A stretch of DNA of 55,935 nt from Symbiodinium natans (taxonomy: Eukaryota; Sar; Dinophyceae; Suessiales; Symbiodiniaceae): the NCBI GenBank assembly GCA_905221605.1, contig CAJNDS010002064.1, positions 658,001-713,935 of the forward strand, written 5' to 3'. The notes below the pieces were generated by a model. It did no database searches. It had not been told where the DNA came from and saw only the letters and a program-made list of their open reading frames with translations. The translations under genes were made by a program, and so were the position numbers. Every line of letters starts with the position of its first letter. The first letter of the stretch is position 1. This document shows positions 27,900-35,825 of this stretch, piece after piece.

Positions 27900-28000
27900 T
27901 TTGGGTTTAGGGTTTAGGGTTTAGGGTTTAGGGTTTAGGGTTTAGGGTTTAGGGTTTAGGGTTTAGGGTCCTAAACCCACATGTCTCAACCCTAAACCCT
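27900..28000. repeat. TTTAGGG tract meeting CCCTAAA units
   Basis: About nine perfect TTTAGGG units end at GGGTCCTAAACCC and pass into CCCTAAA-type units, a G-strand to C-strand switch. Confidence 0.93.
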
Positions 28001-28047
28001 ATACACCTTCAACCCTCAAGCCCTCTAGACCCCCAAAACCCCCACAG

Positions 28048-28087
28048 GCCCTAAACCCTAAACCCTAAACCCTAAACCCTAAACCCC
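28048..28087. repeat. CCCTAAA telomere-like tract
   Basis: Five perfect units. Confidence 0.93.
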
Positions 28088-28186
28088 AAAAAGTCGCAGC
28101 CAGAGAAGCGGACCACCGATGCTCCACGAGATCAGCTGCAGCCACGGACAGGGCGATGATGAACGCGTAGAGTAGGATCCTCCCGT
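28085..28186 (-). CDS. Candidate exon with transmembrane helix
   Basis: AAAACACATGTACAG precedes GRILLYAFIIALSVAAADLV then EHRWSASLAATFW on the minus strand. A clear 18-20 residue hydrophobic helix with strong GC3 bias resembles a polytopic membrane protein segment. Sense-strand TTTAGGG tracts lie on both sides. Family not assignable from one helix. Confidence 0.43.
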
Positions 28187-28205
28187 CTGTACATGTGTTT
28201 TACAG

Positions 28206-28278
28206 ACCCTAAACCCTAAACCCGGAGCCCTAAACCCTAAACCCTAAACCCTAAACCCTAAACCCTAAACCCTACACC
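28206..28278. repeat. CCCTAAA telomere-like tract
   Basis: About nine units, one altered to CCCGGAG. Confidence 0.94.
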
Positions 28279-28555
28279 CTCAACTCGGGGCTTCGCGTTT
28301 AGGTCATAGAGTTGATGGGGCTTGCAGGGTTTGTAGTCAGTGGCTGTGAGTGGTGACTGAATAGTCTCACAGGAGACACTTCCAGAATGCCTCACCATTG
28401 GCCCGTCATCACCTCATTAACTTAAAGCTTGCGACCCCTTAAACCTTTAGGGTTATGTTTGGGGCTTCGGGTTTAAGGTCCCCGCACCTCAACACAAAAG
28501 CCACAAACCTCCCCCTCAGCCCTCAGCCCTATAAACCCCTCAAATCCTCCAACTG

Positions 28556-28789
28556 ATGTCATACCAAGGAACGGCTCGATTTCCTCTGGGAGCAAGTCGT
28601 GCAGTGGATTTGCAAGGAGGTAGATTTGCATGGAGTACTCCCCCAGCGTGTGGAGGATTCCTTACTAAAGGGGCATGGCCTAAGAATCCCAAGACATACC
28701 CCTCACAGACAGACCAAGAGAGAGTGCACCCTCGCATTCCGCAGTTCCCAGATTCAGCAGCTGGCACTACACCCTACGCAAGCTCATGA
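28556..28789 (+). CDS. Hypothetical ORF, 77 aa
   Basis: ATG to stop, MSYQGTARFPLGASRAVDLQ, later TPPACGGFLTKGAWPKNPKT. Plausible composition, no family; a minus frame overlaps. Confidence 0.28.
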   Translation: MSYQGTARFPLGASRAVDLQGGRFAWSTPPACGGFLTKGAWPKNPKTYPSQTDQERVHPRIPQFPDSAAGTTPYASS

Positions 28790-28936
28790 GTCTTGGGTTT
28801 AGGGCCTATAGGGTTTAGGGTGATCAAGATCCTGATTCAGGGTGCTGGGTCCAGGATGAAGTGAGTAGCTCTCCATCTCAAGGCTTGCCCGAGCCTTCAA
28901 GCCTGAATTAAGTCTAAACCCCAAGCTTGTTCGCTC

Positions 28937-29158
28937 TTAGCACGGAATTCGCGGCAAGTAGGCTCTGTATATGTTCCCTTGCAGGTCTAATAATTCCCTA
29001 ATAGAACGCCAGACCTGCAACCCCAAACCCTGAATCCGCCACCCCTCTCGCTTCTTTTGGTGGTGCTTCGGAGGGCGAAGATGTGTCAGAAGCTGCTGAA
29101 GGGGTCTGTTGTTTCTGTTCCGTACGTAATTAGCGTGGTTTGGCTTGGGGCTGGGCAT
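28937..29158 (-). CDS. Hypothetical ORF, 73 aa
   Basis: Contains YVRNRNNRPLQQLLTHLRPP then KHHQKKREGWRIQGLGLQVW and RSIRELLDLQGNIYRA. Basic, helical; possible acceptor-like GGGTTGCAG inside, at which it may split into two exons. Confidence 0.32.
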   Translation of the reverse strand: MPSPKPNHANYVRNRNNRPLQQLLTHLRPPKHHQKKREGWRIQGLGLQVWRSIRELLDLQGNIYRAYLPRIPC

Positions 29159-29229
29159 GTGTGCATGTTCAAGGTTTAGGGTGTAGGGTTGAGGGTCAGC
29201 AGGCCAATCCTACACCTTATAAGCCTTAA

Positions 29230-29400
29230 GCTCTAACCCCCGAGACCCGCAACCCTGACCAATCTTGCCATGCGTCGGTGACTGAGGACTCGGTTCAGGA
29301 GGGACTGGTGACCTCCGTGCCGAGATATGCAGCTATCACGCTCCTTCGTCTACGTCGAGTGTGTCAGTGTAAGTGCCCTCAAGCCATGCCTCCCAAGTGA
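29230..29400 (+). CDS. Candidate exon with GTAAGT donor
   Basis: 56 open codons: DQSCHASVTEDSVQEGLVTS then VPRYAAITLLRLRRVCQ. A consensus GTAAGT at 29371 lies at the end of the convincing part. GC3-biased. Confidence 0.42.
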   Translation, partial: ALTPETRNPDQSCHASVTEDSVQEGLVTSVPRYAAITLLRLRRVCQCKCPQAMPPK

Positions 29401-29484
29401 AAGCGAGTGGAGATGAGCTGCGCCGACCCCCAGATTCATAAAACCATTACAGAGGGAAACGGAACCGACCCTGCCATGTGTATA

Positions 29485-29713
29485 GACCAAAGCTTTCAGC
29501 TTTTGGATCTTGTTCGGTGGCGGACTTGTAGCAGTTGTAGCACCACTGCTGAACGCGCTGACGGCCCAAGGCTCTGTCTTAACGTTTTGCTACGCGAGTT
29601 TTTTGCATCTGGCATCAGACCCAAGGCGCGCATTGCCGCCACGGCAGCCACAAGAACAAAACATCGTTGCCAAATCCATCGTGGGTGATAGCGGTTCCAA
29701 CTCTTCAGTATGA
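29485..29713 (+). CDS. Candidate exon with two hydrophobic helices
   Basis: The frame reads FWILFGGGLVAVVAPLLNAL then TAQGSVLTFCYASFLHLASD, resembling two membrane segments, followed by a polar Gln/Pro tail ending SNSSV and stop. A 93-codon frame (29407-29688) overlaps in another register. Confidence 0.4.
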
Positions 29714-29739
29714 CACATTGATTACCCAGCAAAGAGAAC

Positions 29740-29995
29740 TCCACAACGGCTAAATAGACTCATTGGTGTCGGAAATCAAGATATCAAAACGATCATATGA
29801 TTGTACTGCAGCGAAGCAAAGCCGAAATGCAGGTTAAAGAACTATTGAAAACCCTCTCCTTGTGAATTCGGTCTCGACAGGCACAGATGGAATTTCCAGA
29901 AAATACCTGAAACCTTGGGCACGAATCAACCCCACAAAACTGCCGCTCTAAGCCCCCAACTCCTGCCGAAGTCCTGACTTCTCAAGGAGAAACCC
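29740..29995. other. No gene seen
   Basis: Unique-looking sequence before the long CCCTAAA array; no convincing frame. Confidence 0.4.
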
Positions 29996-30000
29996 TAAAG

Positions 30001-30125
30001 TCTAAACCCTAAACCCTAAACCCTAAACCCTAAACCCTAAACCCTAAACCCTAAACCCTAAACCCTAAACCCTAAACCCTAAACCCTAAACCCTAAACCC
30101 TAAACCCTAAACCCTAAACCCTACC
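30001..30125. repeat. CCCTAAA array, longest perfect run
   Basis: About seventeen uninterrupted CCCTAAA heptamers. Confidence 0.97.
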
Positions 30126-30204
30126 CCTAAAACCCTAGGAGCACGATTCCAAGCGGCCCAGGGTTGATGTCAGAACCCATACAGCCACCGGAGCCTTGGG
30201 TGGG

Positions 30205-30310
30205 TTTCGGGTTTAGGGTTTCGGGTTTAGGGTTGAGGGTTTAGGGTTTAGGTCTAGGGTTTAGGGTTTAGGTCTAGGGTCTGCGGTCTTTAGGTTTTAG
30301 GGTTGGGGGG
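30205..30310. repeat. TTTAGGG variant tract
   Basis: TTTAGGG, TTTCGGG, TTGAGGG and GGTCTAGGG units. Confidence 0.88.
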
Positions 30311-30532
30311 TTTCGGGCTACTCCGAATAAGAGAATAGAACCCTCCGTAAAATAGGAGCCGCCCAAAAGGGAATCTAGATGTGTCATCGTAAGTGCTGTG
30401 GTTTCCAACAGTCAGCCACTTACTGTTGCAGCTTTTAATGGCTCTTTCTAAGATCTCCTAAAGCCAACAGGCCTATCAGATCTTAAATACTTCCCAGGCC
30501 TGCAAAGATGATTGAGGTTTAAGCCTTGATGG

Positions 30533-30590
30533 GGTTTAGGGTTTAGGGTTTAGGGTTTAGGGTTTAGGGTTTAGGGTTTAGGGTTCGGGT
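30533..30590. repeat. TTTAGGG telomere-like tract
   Basis: About eight perfect units. Confidence 0.94.
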
Positions 30591-30601
30591 TAGCATCCCA
30601 G

Positions 30602-30700
30602 ACTCCAGAGAGCCACTCCAGTAGCTGGAGCCCCAGGAAGGCGCAGCTCCGTTCCAGGAGGCCGTCAGCACCAGGGTCGCGAGCCTCCCCCCCCCCCCAA
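30602..30700 (+). CDS. Candidate exon, frame uncertain
   Basis: Two plus frames are open: Ser/Arg-rich TPESHSSSWSPRKAQLRSRR, and LEPQEGAAPFQEAVSTRVAS after a GTAG. Ends at a poly-C run. Confidence 0.27.
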
Positions 30701-30755
30701 GTGTGCCTCCCTAAGCCCAAAAAACCCCGAGTTGTGCTTTCATTTGCCTAACCTA

Positions 30756-30759
30756 AACC

Positions 30760-30854
<95 letters not shown>

Positions 30855-30858
30855 ACTA
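30756..30858. repeat. CCCTCAA variant array
   Basis: About fourteen uninterrupted CCCTCAA heptamers, a homogeneous single-base variant of the telomere unit. Confidence 0.96.
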
Positions 30859-30885
30859 AACCCTAAACCCTGGCTTTGGAGGGCT

Positions 30886-31272
30886 TTGAGTTCAGGGCTG
30901 TCAGGCTCAGGCTCAAGCTGTGGAGCAAGCCATGGGAGCGAGGATTTTTTTTGTCAATTTTTCTGGTTTTTTTTTGTGAATTTTCTTGCTTTTTCTTGCT
31001 TTTCTTGTGGTTTTCAGAACATGCCCTCCTGGTTCTGCCTGTCGTCCTCCTCTGGTGGGAATTCTTTTCTGTGTATTTTTCTGGTTTTTTTGGTGAATTT
31101 TGCTGGTTTTCAGCTTCCGATGGCCTCTCAGCGGCACCGCGTGTCCGGAACAGGTCCAAATCTCAACGTGCTACAACAACACATTACGTCTAACCCTTCG
31201 TCCTTTTGCAACTCGCGCTTGGAGCGTCGGGGCGGCCATCGTTGGCCCCGACAGGATTCAAAAGCTAGTTAA
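30886..31272 (+). CDS. Candidate exons separated by pyrimidine-rich tracts
   Basis: Two T-rich stretches ending TTTTCAG (at about 31018 and 31111) precede MPSWFCLSSSSGGNSF and LPMASQRHRVSGTG. The T-rich tracts share TTTTTCTGGTTTTTTT and GTGAATTTT, so they look like duplicated intron ends. A Lys-rich minus frame (30863-31159) is the mirror image of the same tracts. Confidence 0.3.
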   Translation: MSSGLSGSGSSCGASHGSEDFFCQFFWFFFVNFLAFSCFSCGFQNMPSWFCLSSSSGGNSFLCIFLVFLVNFAGFQLPMASQRHRVSGTGPNLNVLQQHITSNPSSFCNSRLERRGGHRWPRQDSKAS

Positions 31273-31492
31273 CGTCCGGGGCTGGTTCAAGAGGAACCTC
31301 GGATGCTTCAATCTGAAACTTTGCTTCGGTTTAGGGCTTACTGCGCATGTAGGCCGCAAACATTCTATCAGGATTTGCGGCTTATGGTGGACGGTTCGGG
31401 TCTTATTAGGCTCTACGGTTTGCGGGGTCAAGGTTGCTCCTCGTATCATTGCCCCTTCAGTCCGGAACTACGGCTTAGGGTTTAGGGTGTAG
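31100..31492 (+). CDS. Hypothetical ORF, 130 aa
   Basis: Long open plus frame with NNTLRLTLRPFATRAWSVGA and HSIRICGLWWTVRVLLGSTV. Complete to stop but enters telomere-like repeat at its end. Moderate support. Confidence 0.3.
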   Translation: MLVFSFRWPLSGTACPEQVQISTCYNNTLRLTLRPFATRAWSVGAAIVGPDRIQKLVNVRGWFKRNLGCFNLKLCFGLGLTAHVGRKHSIRICGLWWTVRVLLGSTVCGVKVAPRIIAPSVRNYGLGFRV

Positions 31493-31512
31493 GGTGTGTT
31501 GCGGGAAGCGGG

Positions 31513-31753
31513 GCAAACACGATTCTCGCATGATGGGTTTCCGAAAATGTGTGCATATGGCATATGCTTTGAGGCAAGCTTGCACGGCTTGAGAAAGCGG
31601 GGGGGTTGGGGGGGGCACAGCCCCCCCCATTTGCAAACACGATTCTCGCATGATGGGTTTCCGAAAATGTGACGATTCTCGCATGATGGGTTTCCGCAAA
31701 AGTGTGCATATGGCATATGCTTTGAGGCAAGCTTGCACGGCTTAAACAAAGCG
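31513..31753. repeat. Duplicated element with G/C hairpin
   Basis: A ~75-bp unit (CACGATTCTCGCATGATGGG, then TTTCCGAAAATGTG, TGCATATGGCATATGC and GAGGCAAGCTTGCACGGCTT) occurs at 31519-31590 and 31672-31742. An extra copy of its first ~35 bp lies at 31633-31671. Between copies, GGGGGGTTGGGGGGGG-CACAG-CCCCCCCC can form a hairpin. Minus frames read a repeated peptide (LASKHMPYAHIFGNPSCENR). Confidence 0.85.
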
Positions 31754-31754
31754 G

Positions 31755-31992
31755 GGGGGGGGGTTATTTCTTTCTTTCTTTCTCTCTTTCTTTCTTTCTT
31801 TCTCTCTTTCTTCTTTCTTTCTCTCTTTCTTTCTTTCTTTCTGTCTTGCTTTCCTCCTTTCTTTAGTTCTCTCTGTCTTTCTGTCTTTCTTTCTTTCTTT
31901 CTTTCTCTCGGTCTTTCTTTATTTCTGTCTTGCTTTGCTTTCTTTCGGCCTTTCTTTCTTTAGTTCTTTCTTTCTTTCTGTCTTGCTTTCTC

Positions 31993-32027
<35 letters not shown>

Positions 32028-32332
32028 CTCTGTCTTTCTTTATTTCTGTCTTGCTTTGCTTTCTTTCGGCCTTTCTTTCTTTAGTTCTTTCTTTCTTTCT
32101 GTCTTGCTTTCCTTTCTTTCTTTCTTTCTTTTCTTTATTCCTTTCTTTCTTTCTTTCTGTCTTGCTTTCCTTTCTTTCTTTCTTTCCTTCTTTCTTTCTT
32201 TCTTTTCTTTCTTCCTTTCTTTCTTTCTTTCTGTCTTGCTTTCCTTTCTTTCTTTCTTTCTTTCTTTCTTTCCTTATTTCTTTCTTGCTTTTTTCTTTCT
32301 CTCTTTCTGTCTTTCTTTCTTTCTTGCTTAAA
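31755..32332. repeat. TTTC microsatellite
   Basis: Long (TTTC)n array with higher-order units (TTTCTGTCTTGCTTT recurs several times). Open frames of FLSFFLSF or KERKKERK are artefacts. Confidence 0.97.
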
Positions 32333-32450
32333 ACACAGAAAAAACACAAAACAAAAACCAGAAAAAAACACAAAAAAAATACCCTACCCCAAGCCATGTG
32401 GTGAAAGGTGAAGACACTTGCAACTGTAGCCATCAAAGGCGCATGTAGGT

Positions 32451-32540
32451 GTTATATATAGGGGCCTGAATAATTAAAGCGGGCTTTTGGAGGTTATTAC
32501 AGTATCATTACAAAGGAACCATATGGGAGTATTATTTGCA
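32451..32540. repeat. Dispersed repeat, family C copy 1
   Basis: About 85 bp closely similar to 50176-50262: GGGCCTGAATAATTA, CTTTTGGAGGTTATTACAGT and ACAAAGGAACCA match corresponding blocks in order. Confidence 0.65.
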
Positions 32541-32705
32541 TTTATTCCGACCCCCATATTGCTTGTTGGTGTAGAGCAGACTTTCGCGCTCCACTTCATG
32601 GATGGGCACCGGGTAAGATTCTTCCGGATGGTGGTGCTGCTGATGACGAGGAGACTCACTGCTGGACCACCATGGCCACCCTTCCTCGGAAAAGGCCTCC
32701 TCTAA
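32487..32705 (+). CDS. Hypothetical ORF, 72 aa
   Basis: MEVITVSLQRNHMGVLFAFI then PTPILLVGVEQTFALHFMDG and HRVRFFRMVVLL. Its start lies in the family C repeat; the rest is hydrophobic and protein-like. It overlaps the following 196-aa frame by 34 nt. Confidence 0.3.
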   Translation: MEVITVSLQRNHMGVLFAFIPTPILLVGVEQTFALHFMDGHRVRFFRMVVLLMTRRLTAGPPWPPFLGKGLL

Positions 32706-33262
32706 CCCCGAAAGACCTTCTCTGGACCTTAATGGAGCTGTGTGGACCTTCGATGGAGCTCTGTGGCATGCGAAGCCACGCTAGAATCACTGACAGCTTG
32801 GTGGCTATGTCATTCATGTCTCCAGTTGACACGCAGGCTGGCAGCACGAGGCGGGCTGGCGTTAAGGTTGATATCACAAGTCCAAAACAGCTGTACTCTC
32901 GCACAGGGAACGTGGTGAAGTCGAGGGTTGTTCTAGCTGTAACAAGGCTTCCGGCTCTTCGCACTCAGGGTTTATGTAGGTTTGAGGGGCCTTATCACTT
33001 TGGACGAGACACAGGGTCACGTCACAGCAGACAGGCCAAAGCCACGCCAGGTGAGGGGCATCGGGCATGTGCCGCGCAACCTGGGGCAATGGACTTTTTT
33101 GGAAGAGCCTCCCTGTCTCTGGAAGCAGAAGCGGCTCATATGCTGGGTGTCCCATGTCGCCATGCTCAGAAGCACTTTCGGCAGCCCAGCGTGCTTGCAG
33201 GAGTGAATGCCCGGAACTTTTGGCAAGGTGAACCCCCCCAAACCCAGGGCCCTACATCCTAA
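32672..33262 (+). CDS. Hypothetical protein, 196 aa
   Basis: The longest complete ORF in the window outside LVIVD and simple repeats. It begins MATLPRKRPPLTPKDLLWTL, with SLVAMSFMSPVDTQAGSTRR and FFGRASLSLEAEAAHMLGVP. A shorter frame in another register (GHVPRNLGQWTFLEEPPCLW) is also coding-like for 33030-33206, so there may be an intron or frameshift. No family recognised. Confidence 0.45.
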   Translation: MATLPRKRPPLTPKDLLWTLMELCGPSMELCGMRSHARITDSLVAMSFMSPVDTQAGSTRRAGVKVDITSPKQLYSRTGNVVKSRVVLAVTRLPALRTQGLCRFEGPYHFGRDTGSRHSRQAKATPGEGHRACAAQPGAMDFFGRASLSLEAEAAHMLGVPCRHAQKHFRQPSVLAGVNARNFWQGEPPQTQGPTS

Positions 33263-33482
33263 AGGTCCTAAAGGTCCTCAACCCCAGATGCAAACCGAGG
33301 CCAACCTCGGCAACACCCATACCGAGGCAGAAGATGAACACGTTGTGCTTCGTCTCCTCCAAAAGAGAGGGGAGGGCTTCATAGGAGTTTGTAGGCGTCG
33401 CGTTTCGGGCTTCCTCTGCAACCCTTGTGGATCTGGTTTCAAAAGCTTGGTGGGCCCTTTTGCAAGCTGGGATCTGCTGTGA
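33207..33482 (+). CDS. Hypothetical ORF/exon, core 64 aa
   Basis: The convincing part starts at an internal ATG near 33289: MQTEANLGNTHTEAEDEHVV then LRLLQKRGEGFIGVCRRRVS and FLCNPCGSGFKSLVGPF. GC3 bias is strong. It follows the 196-aa frame with a slight overlap, on the same strand. Confidence 0.43.
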   Translation: MPGTFGKVNPPKPRALHPKGPKGPQPQMQTEANLGNTHTEAEDEHVVLRLLQKRGEGFIGVCRRRVSGFLCNPCGSGFKSLVGPFASWDLL

Positions 33483-33491
33483 CATGCAACT

Positions 33492-33797
33492 GTGGCGGCC
33501 TTGCAACCAAGCGGCGTAGAACCAGTAGTCCAAATCCATGTCCTCATCCTGCTGGAATACCTTGCACTCTTACTTGCAACAGTCCAGATCGGCTATCACT
33601 TGGATCTGACAACACGAGAGAGAATCAGACAAGCTCTTGATGGCAAGTTGTGTAGTGGGTGTTTGTTGAGTACTGAGACCAAGCTGCGACTTGCAAACAT
33701 CAGAGATCAAGCTGTCGAAGACGGGTATTTCGGGCTTCAGGGGACGCAGCAGACAGCCTGTGGACTTGCCATGTTTTTTTGGTATCCAACCCTTTGA
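33492..33797 (+). CDS. Hypothetical protein, 101 aa, one membrane helix
   Basis: MAALQPSGVEPVVQIHVLIL then LEYLALLLATVQIGYHLDLT gives a hydrophobic helix at residues ~15-35. A charged segment (RERIRQALDGKLCSGCLLST) and FFWYPTL at the stop follow. Ten nt after the preceding frame on the same strand. Likely part of the same gene if these are exons. Confidence 0.43.
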   Translation: MAALQPSGVEPVVQIHVLILLEYLALLLATVQIGYHLDLTTRERIRQALDGKLCSGCLLSTETKLRLANIRDQAVEDGYFGLQGTQQTACGLAMFFWYPTL

Positions 33798-34033
33798 CAG
33801 AAGGTGGCAAAAATCCGGCCACAACGTGGAAGTGTCCAAGTGCTGATGCTACCCAGGATAAAAGCAAAATTTTACTCCCAAAGTCTCTGAGCAGACATGG
33901 TGACAGTAGATTAATCCGAGATGCGAGGCGAGACCACCTTGACCCAACAAGAGGGGCGGATTCGAAACATGTCATGATCGCTCTCCGCCAGGTGCGTAGA
34001 CAACAGGCATGGGCTCCCCATGATGTACAGTAA
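33779..34033 (+). CDS. Hypothetical ORF, 84 aa
   Basis: MVSNPLTEGGKNPATTWKCP, later KSLSRHGDSRLIRDARRDHL. Continues the plus-strand run with a 19-nt overlap. Polar and basic; a 91-codon minus frame overlaps. Confidence 0.35.
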   Translation: MVSNPLTEGGKNPATTWKCPSADATQDKSKILLPKSLSRHGDSRLIRDARRDHLDPTRGADSKHVMIALRQVRRQQAWAPHDVQ

Positions 34034-34173
34034 ACTCCGAGACGTTTGAATCTTTATCCCCATACCTCATAAGGTCTATTAAAGGGAATCCCAGCTCTAA
34101 TCATCCTTAGACCATGTTGACACTCTCTGGAGCTTTCTGTAAGTTCAGTCGCAGGCAATATGTTCGCTGACTG

Positions 34174-34380
34174 GTGCCAGCTGAGCTGCACTTCATCACA
34201 CAGCCCAAGAGTCAGCAAACAGGTCCAGAGAGCCAGCGGATACTTTGCACCGCTCCCGAAACCTCAAGGGCTGAAGTCGGCATCATCCGACAACACACTG
34301 CGAAATCTGGCGCACGTCTGACAAGGTGGATGTCTTATGGGCATCATAGGGTTCAGGGGGTTCAACTTGAAAAGGGATAA
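34174..34380 (+). CDS. Hypothetical ORF, 68 aa
   Basis: MPAELHFITQPKSQQTGPES, later VGIIRQHTAKSGARLTRWMS. Start to stop, protein-like, no family. Last member of the repeat-free plus-strand island. Confidence 0.33.
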   Translation: MPAELHFITQPKSQQTGPESQRILCTAPETSRAEVGIIRQHTAKSGARLTRWMSYGHHRVQGVQLEKG

Positions 34381-34547
34381 CGCACTTGAGCACCCTAAAC
34401 CCTAAATATAAACCCGAAACACCCAATCCTAAACCCCACGAAAAAGATCTAACTGAACACTGAAGCAAAGCAGCGCTGTCGCATGTGGAAGAGGATGCGT
34501 GAAGCGAGTGGTGCGAACAACCAGCACCTAGGTTCATGGTTGAATTT

Positions 34548-34606
34548 GGGTTTAGGGTTTAGGGTTTAGGGTTTAGGGTTTAGGGTTTGGGGTTAGGGTT
34601 TGGGTC
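34548..34606. repeat. TTTAGGG telomere-like tract
   Basis: About seven units. Confidence 0.92.
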
Positions 34607-34614
34607 TATTGCAG

Positions 34615-34709
34615 CCCGTCGACCCCTGCAAGCTGGGGAGCGCCACTAAACTCAACCAGCCCTTACCCCCTCCTCCCCCAACCCAACAACCCCCCCCCCC
34701 CTGGCACAG
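34615..34709 (+). CDS. Candidate exon, Pro-rich
   Basis: GGTCTATTGCAG precedes PVDPCKLGSATKLNQPLPPP then PPTQQPPPPWH. The first half is GC3-biased, the second low-complexity. Comes directly after a sense TTTAGGG tract. Confidence 0.33.
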
Positions 34710-35039
34710 TTTCCACCTTAACTTTCGCAGAATTGCAAGTTACGGGGGCTTAAGGGTTTCGAGTTTAGGCTTTTTGGGCTCTGGCCAGAGCCACGGAAAA
34801 CCAGGGGGAACGAAAACATGCTCCTAATGGTCGTACCCTGTCTACAAGGAACTTGCCCTTGCAGCTTGGGGAAGAAGCAAGATGTAGTAGGGGCAGCATC
34901 TTGCCGCGGTTGATGGGTGGCCCAGATGTGACAGGTAGCTCCTAGCTGTTGATGCTACAAGGGCTGGGTTTCCAGGGTTTGGGGATCGTAGCTGACCAAA
35001 GTGCGATCCCGAAAGCATCCGAGGCTTTTTTAAACGCGC

Positions 35040-35266
35040 TTAGGGACTTTTAGGGCTTAGGGCTTAGGGCTTAGGGCTTAGGGCTTAGGGCTTGGGGTTT
35101 AGGGTTTAGGGTCTAGGGTCTAGGGTCTAGGGTCTAGGGTCTAGGGTCTAGGGTCTAGGGTTTAGGGTCTAGGGTTTAGGGTTTAGGGTTTAGGGTTTAG
35201 GGTTTAGGGTTTAGGGTTTAGGGTTTAGGGTTTAGGGTTTAGGGTTTAGGGTTTAGGGTTTAGGGA
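35040..35266. repeat. Composite telomere-variant array
   Basis: Three homogeneous blocks in series: about seven TTAGGGC units, about eight TCTAGGG units, then about fourteen TTTAGGG units. Confidence 0.96.
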
Positions 35267-35373
35267 TCCCAGATCAGGCGCCACACCAGCGCGCAGACGG
35301 TCCATGCAGGAAAATTGGTGGCAGGTGAAGACCCATGCCAGGTGCACAGCATGAGCACCGAGTCCTCTACGAC
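35260..35373 (-). CDS. Candidate exon
   Basis: The minus strand reads VVEDSVLMLCTWHGSSPATN then FPAWTVCALVWRLIWDP and stop, the stop being supplied by the first repeat unit. GC3-biased and Trp-rich. Good coding feel, no family. Confidence 0.38.
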   Translation of the reverse strand, partial: VVEDSVLMLCTWHGSSPATNFPAWTVCALVWRLIWDP

Positions 35374-35489
35374 TTTAGGGTTTAGGGTTTTATAGGGTTA
35401 AGGGTACCCAGCAAAAATCAGGTATAGTTTTAGCAAGAATCCCTAAGAGTCCTAAAGATCGTGATCACAGCGTCCTATCGAAATCAAAG

Positions 35490-35825
35490 ATGCCGCTGTT
35501 GGAGATCGTTTGTAATTCCCCCCCCCCCCCCCGGCCCCCTTCCCGCCCACATGCCCCCGGAAGTTCCCCCATCCTTCTCGAATGTCGATATGGGCCTGGC
35601 GGGAGAATGAGGAAGTATAAGAGCGGGATGTTAGGATTCTTTGAGGTGCTTAAGTTGGAGTGCAGGGACCGTTTGGTGGGGTCGGTCGATGGCCCGCACC
35701 CAACGTCATGCTCACAGAGCTTGTGTACTTCGGAGTTGCAAATGCCGGAAAAGGATTATGTCATCTCAGCCGCATGGCGATCGGTGCGTAGCAATGAATT
35801 TGCGAACTCTGCCTGCAAGATATGA
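35490..35825 (+). CDS. Hypothetical ORF, 111 aa
   Basis: ATG to stop. After a Pro stretch encoded by poly-C it reads GFFEVLKLECRDRLVGSVDG then PHPTSCSQSLCTSELQMPEK and SAAWRSVRSNEFANSACKI. The second half is convincing. Converges with the minus ORF below. Confidence 0.38.
   Translation: MPLLEIVCNSPPPPRPPSRPHAPGSSPILLECRYGPGGRMRKYKSGMLGFFEVLKLECRDRLVGSVDGPHPTSCSQSLCTSELQMPEKDYVISAAWRSVRSNEFANSACKI

Noticed and set aside
30001-30125. True chromosome end
   Set aside because: The array is internal, flanked on both sides by unique sequence, and arrays of both polarities occur on both sides.
30756-30858. CRISPR-like regular repeats
   Set aside because: Units are contiguous heptamers with no spacers; the same holds for every array here, and the host is eukaryotic.
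31733-32436. Long Phe/Leu/Ser and Lys/Glu/Arg frames
   Set aside because: Translation of the TTTC microsatellite on the two strands.
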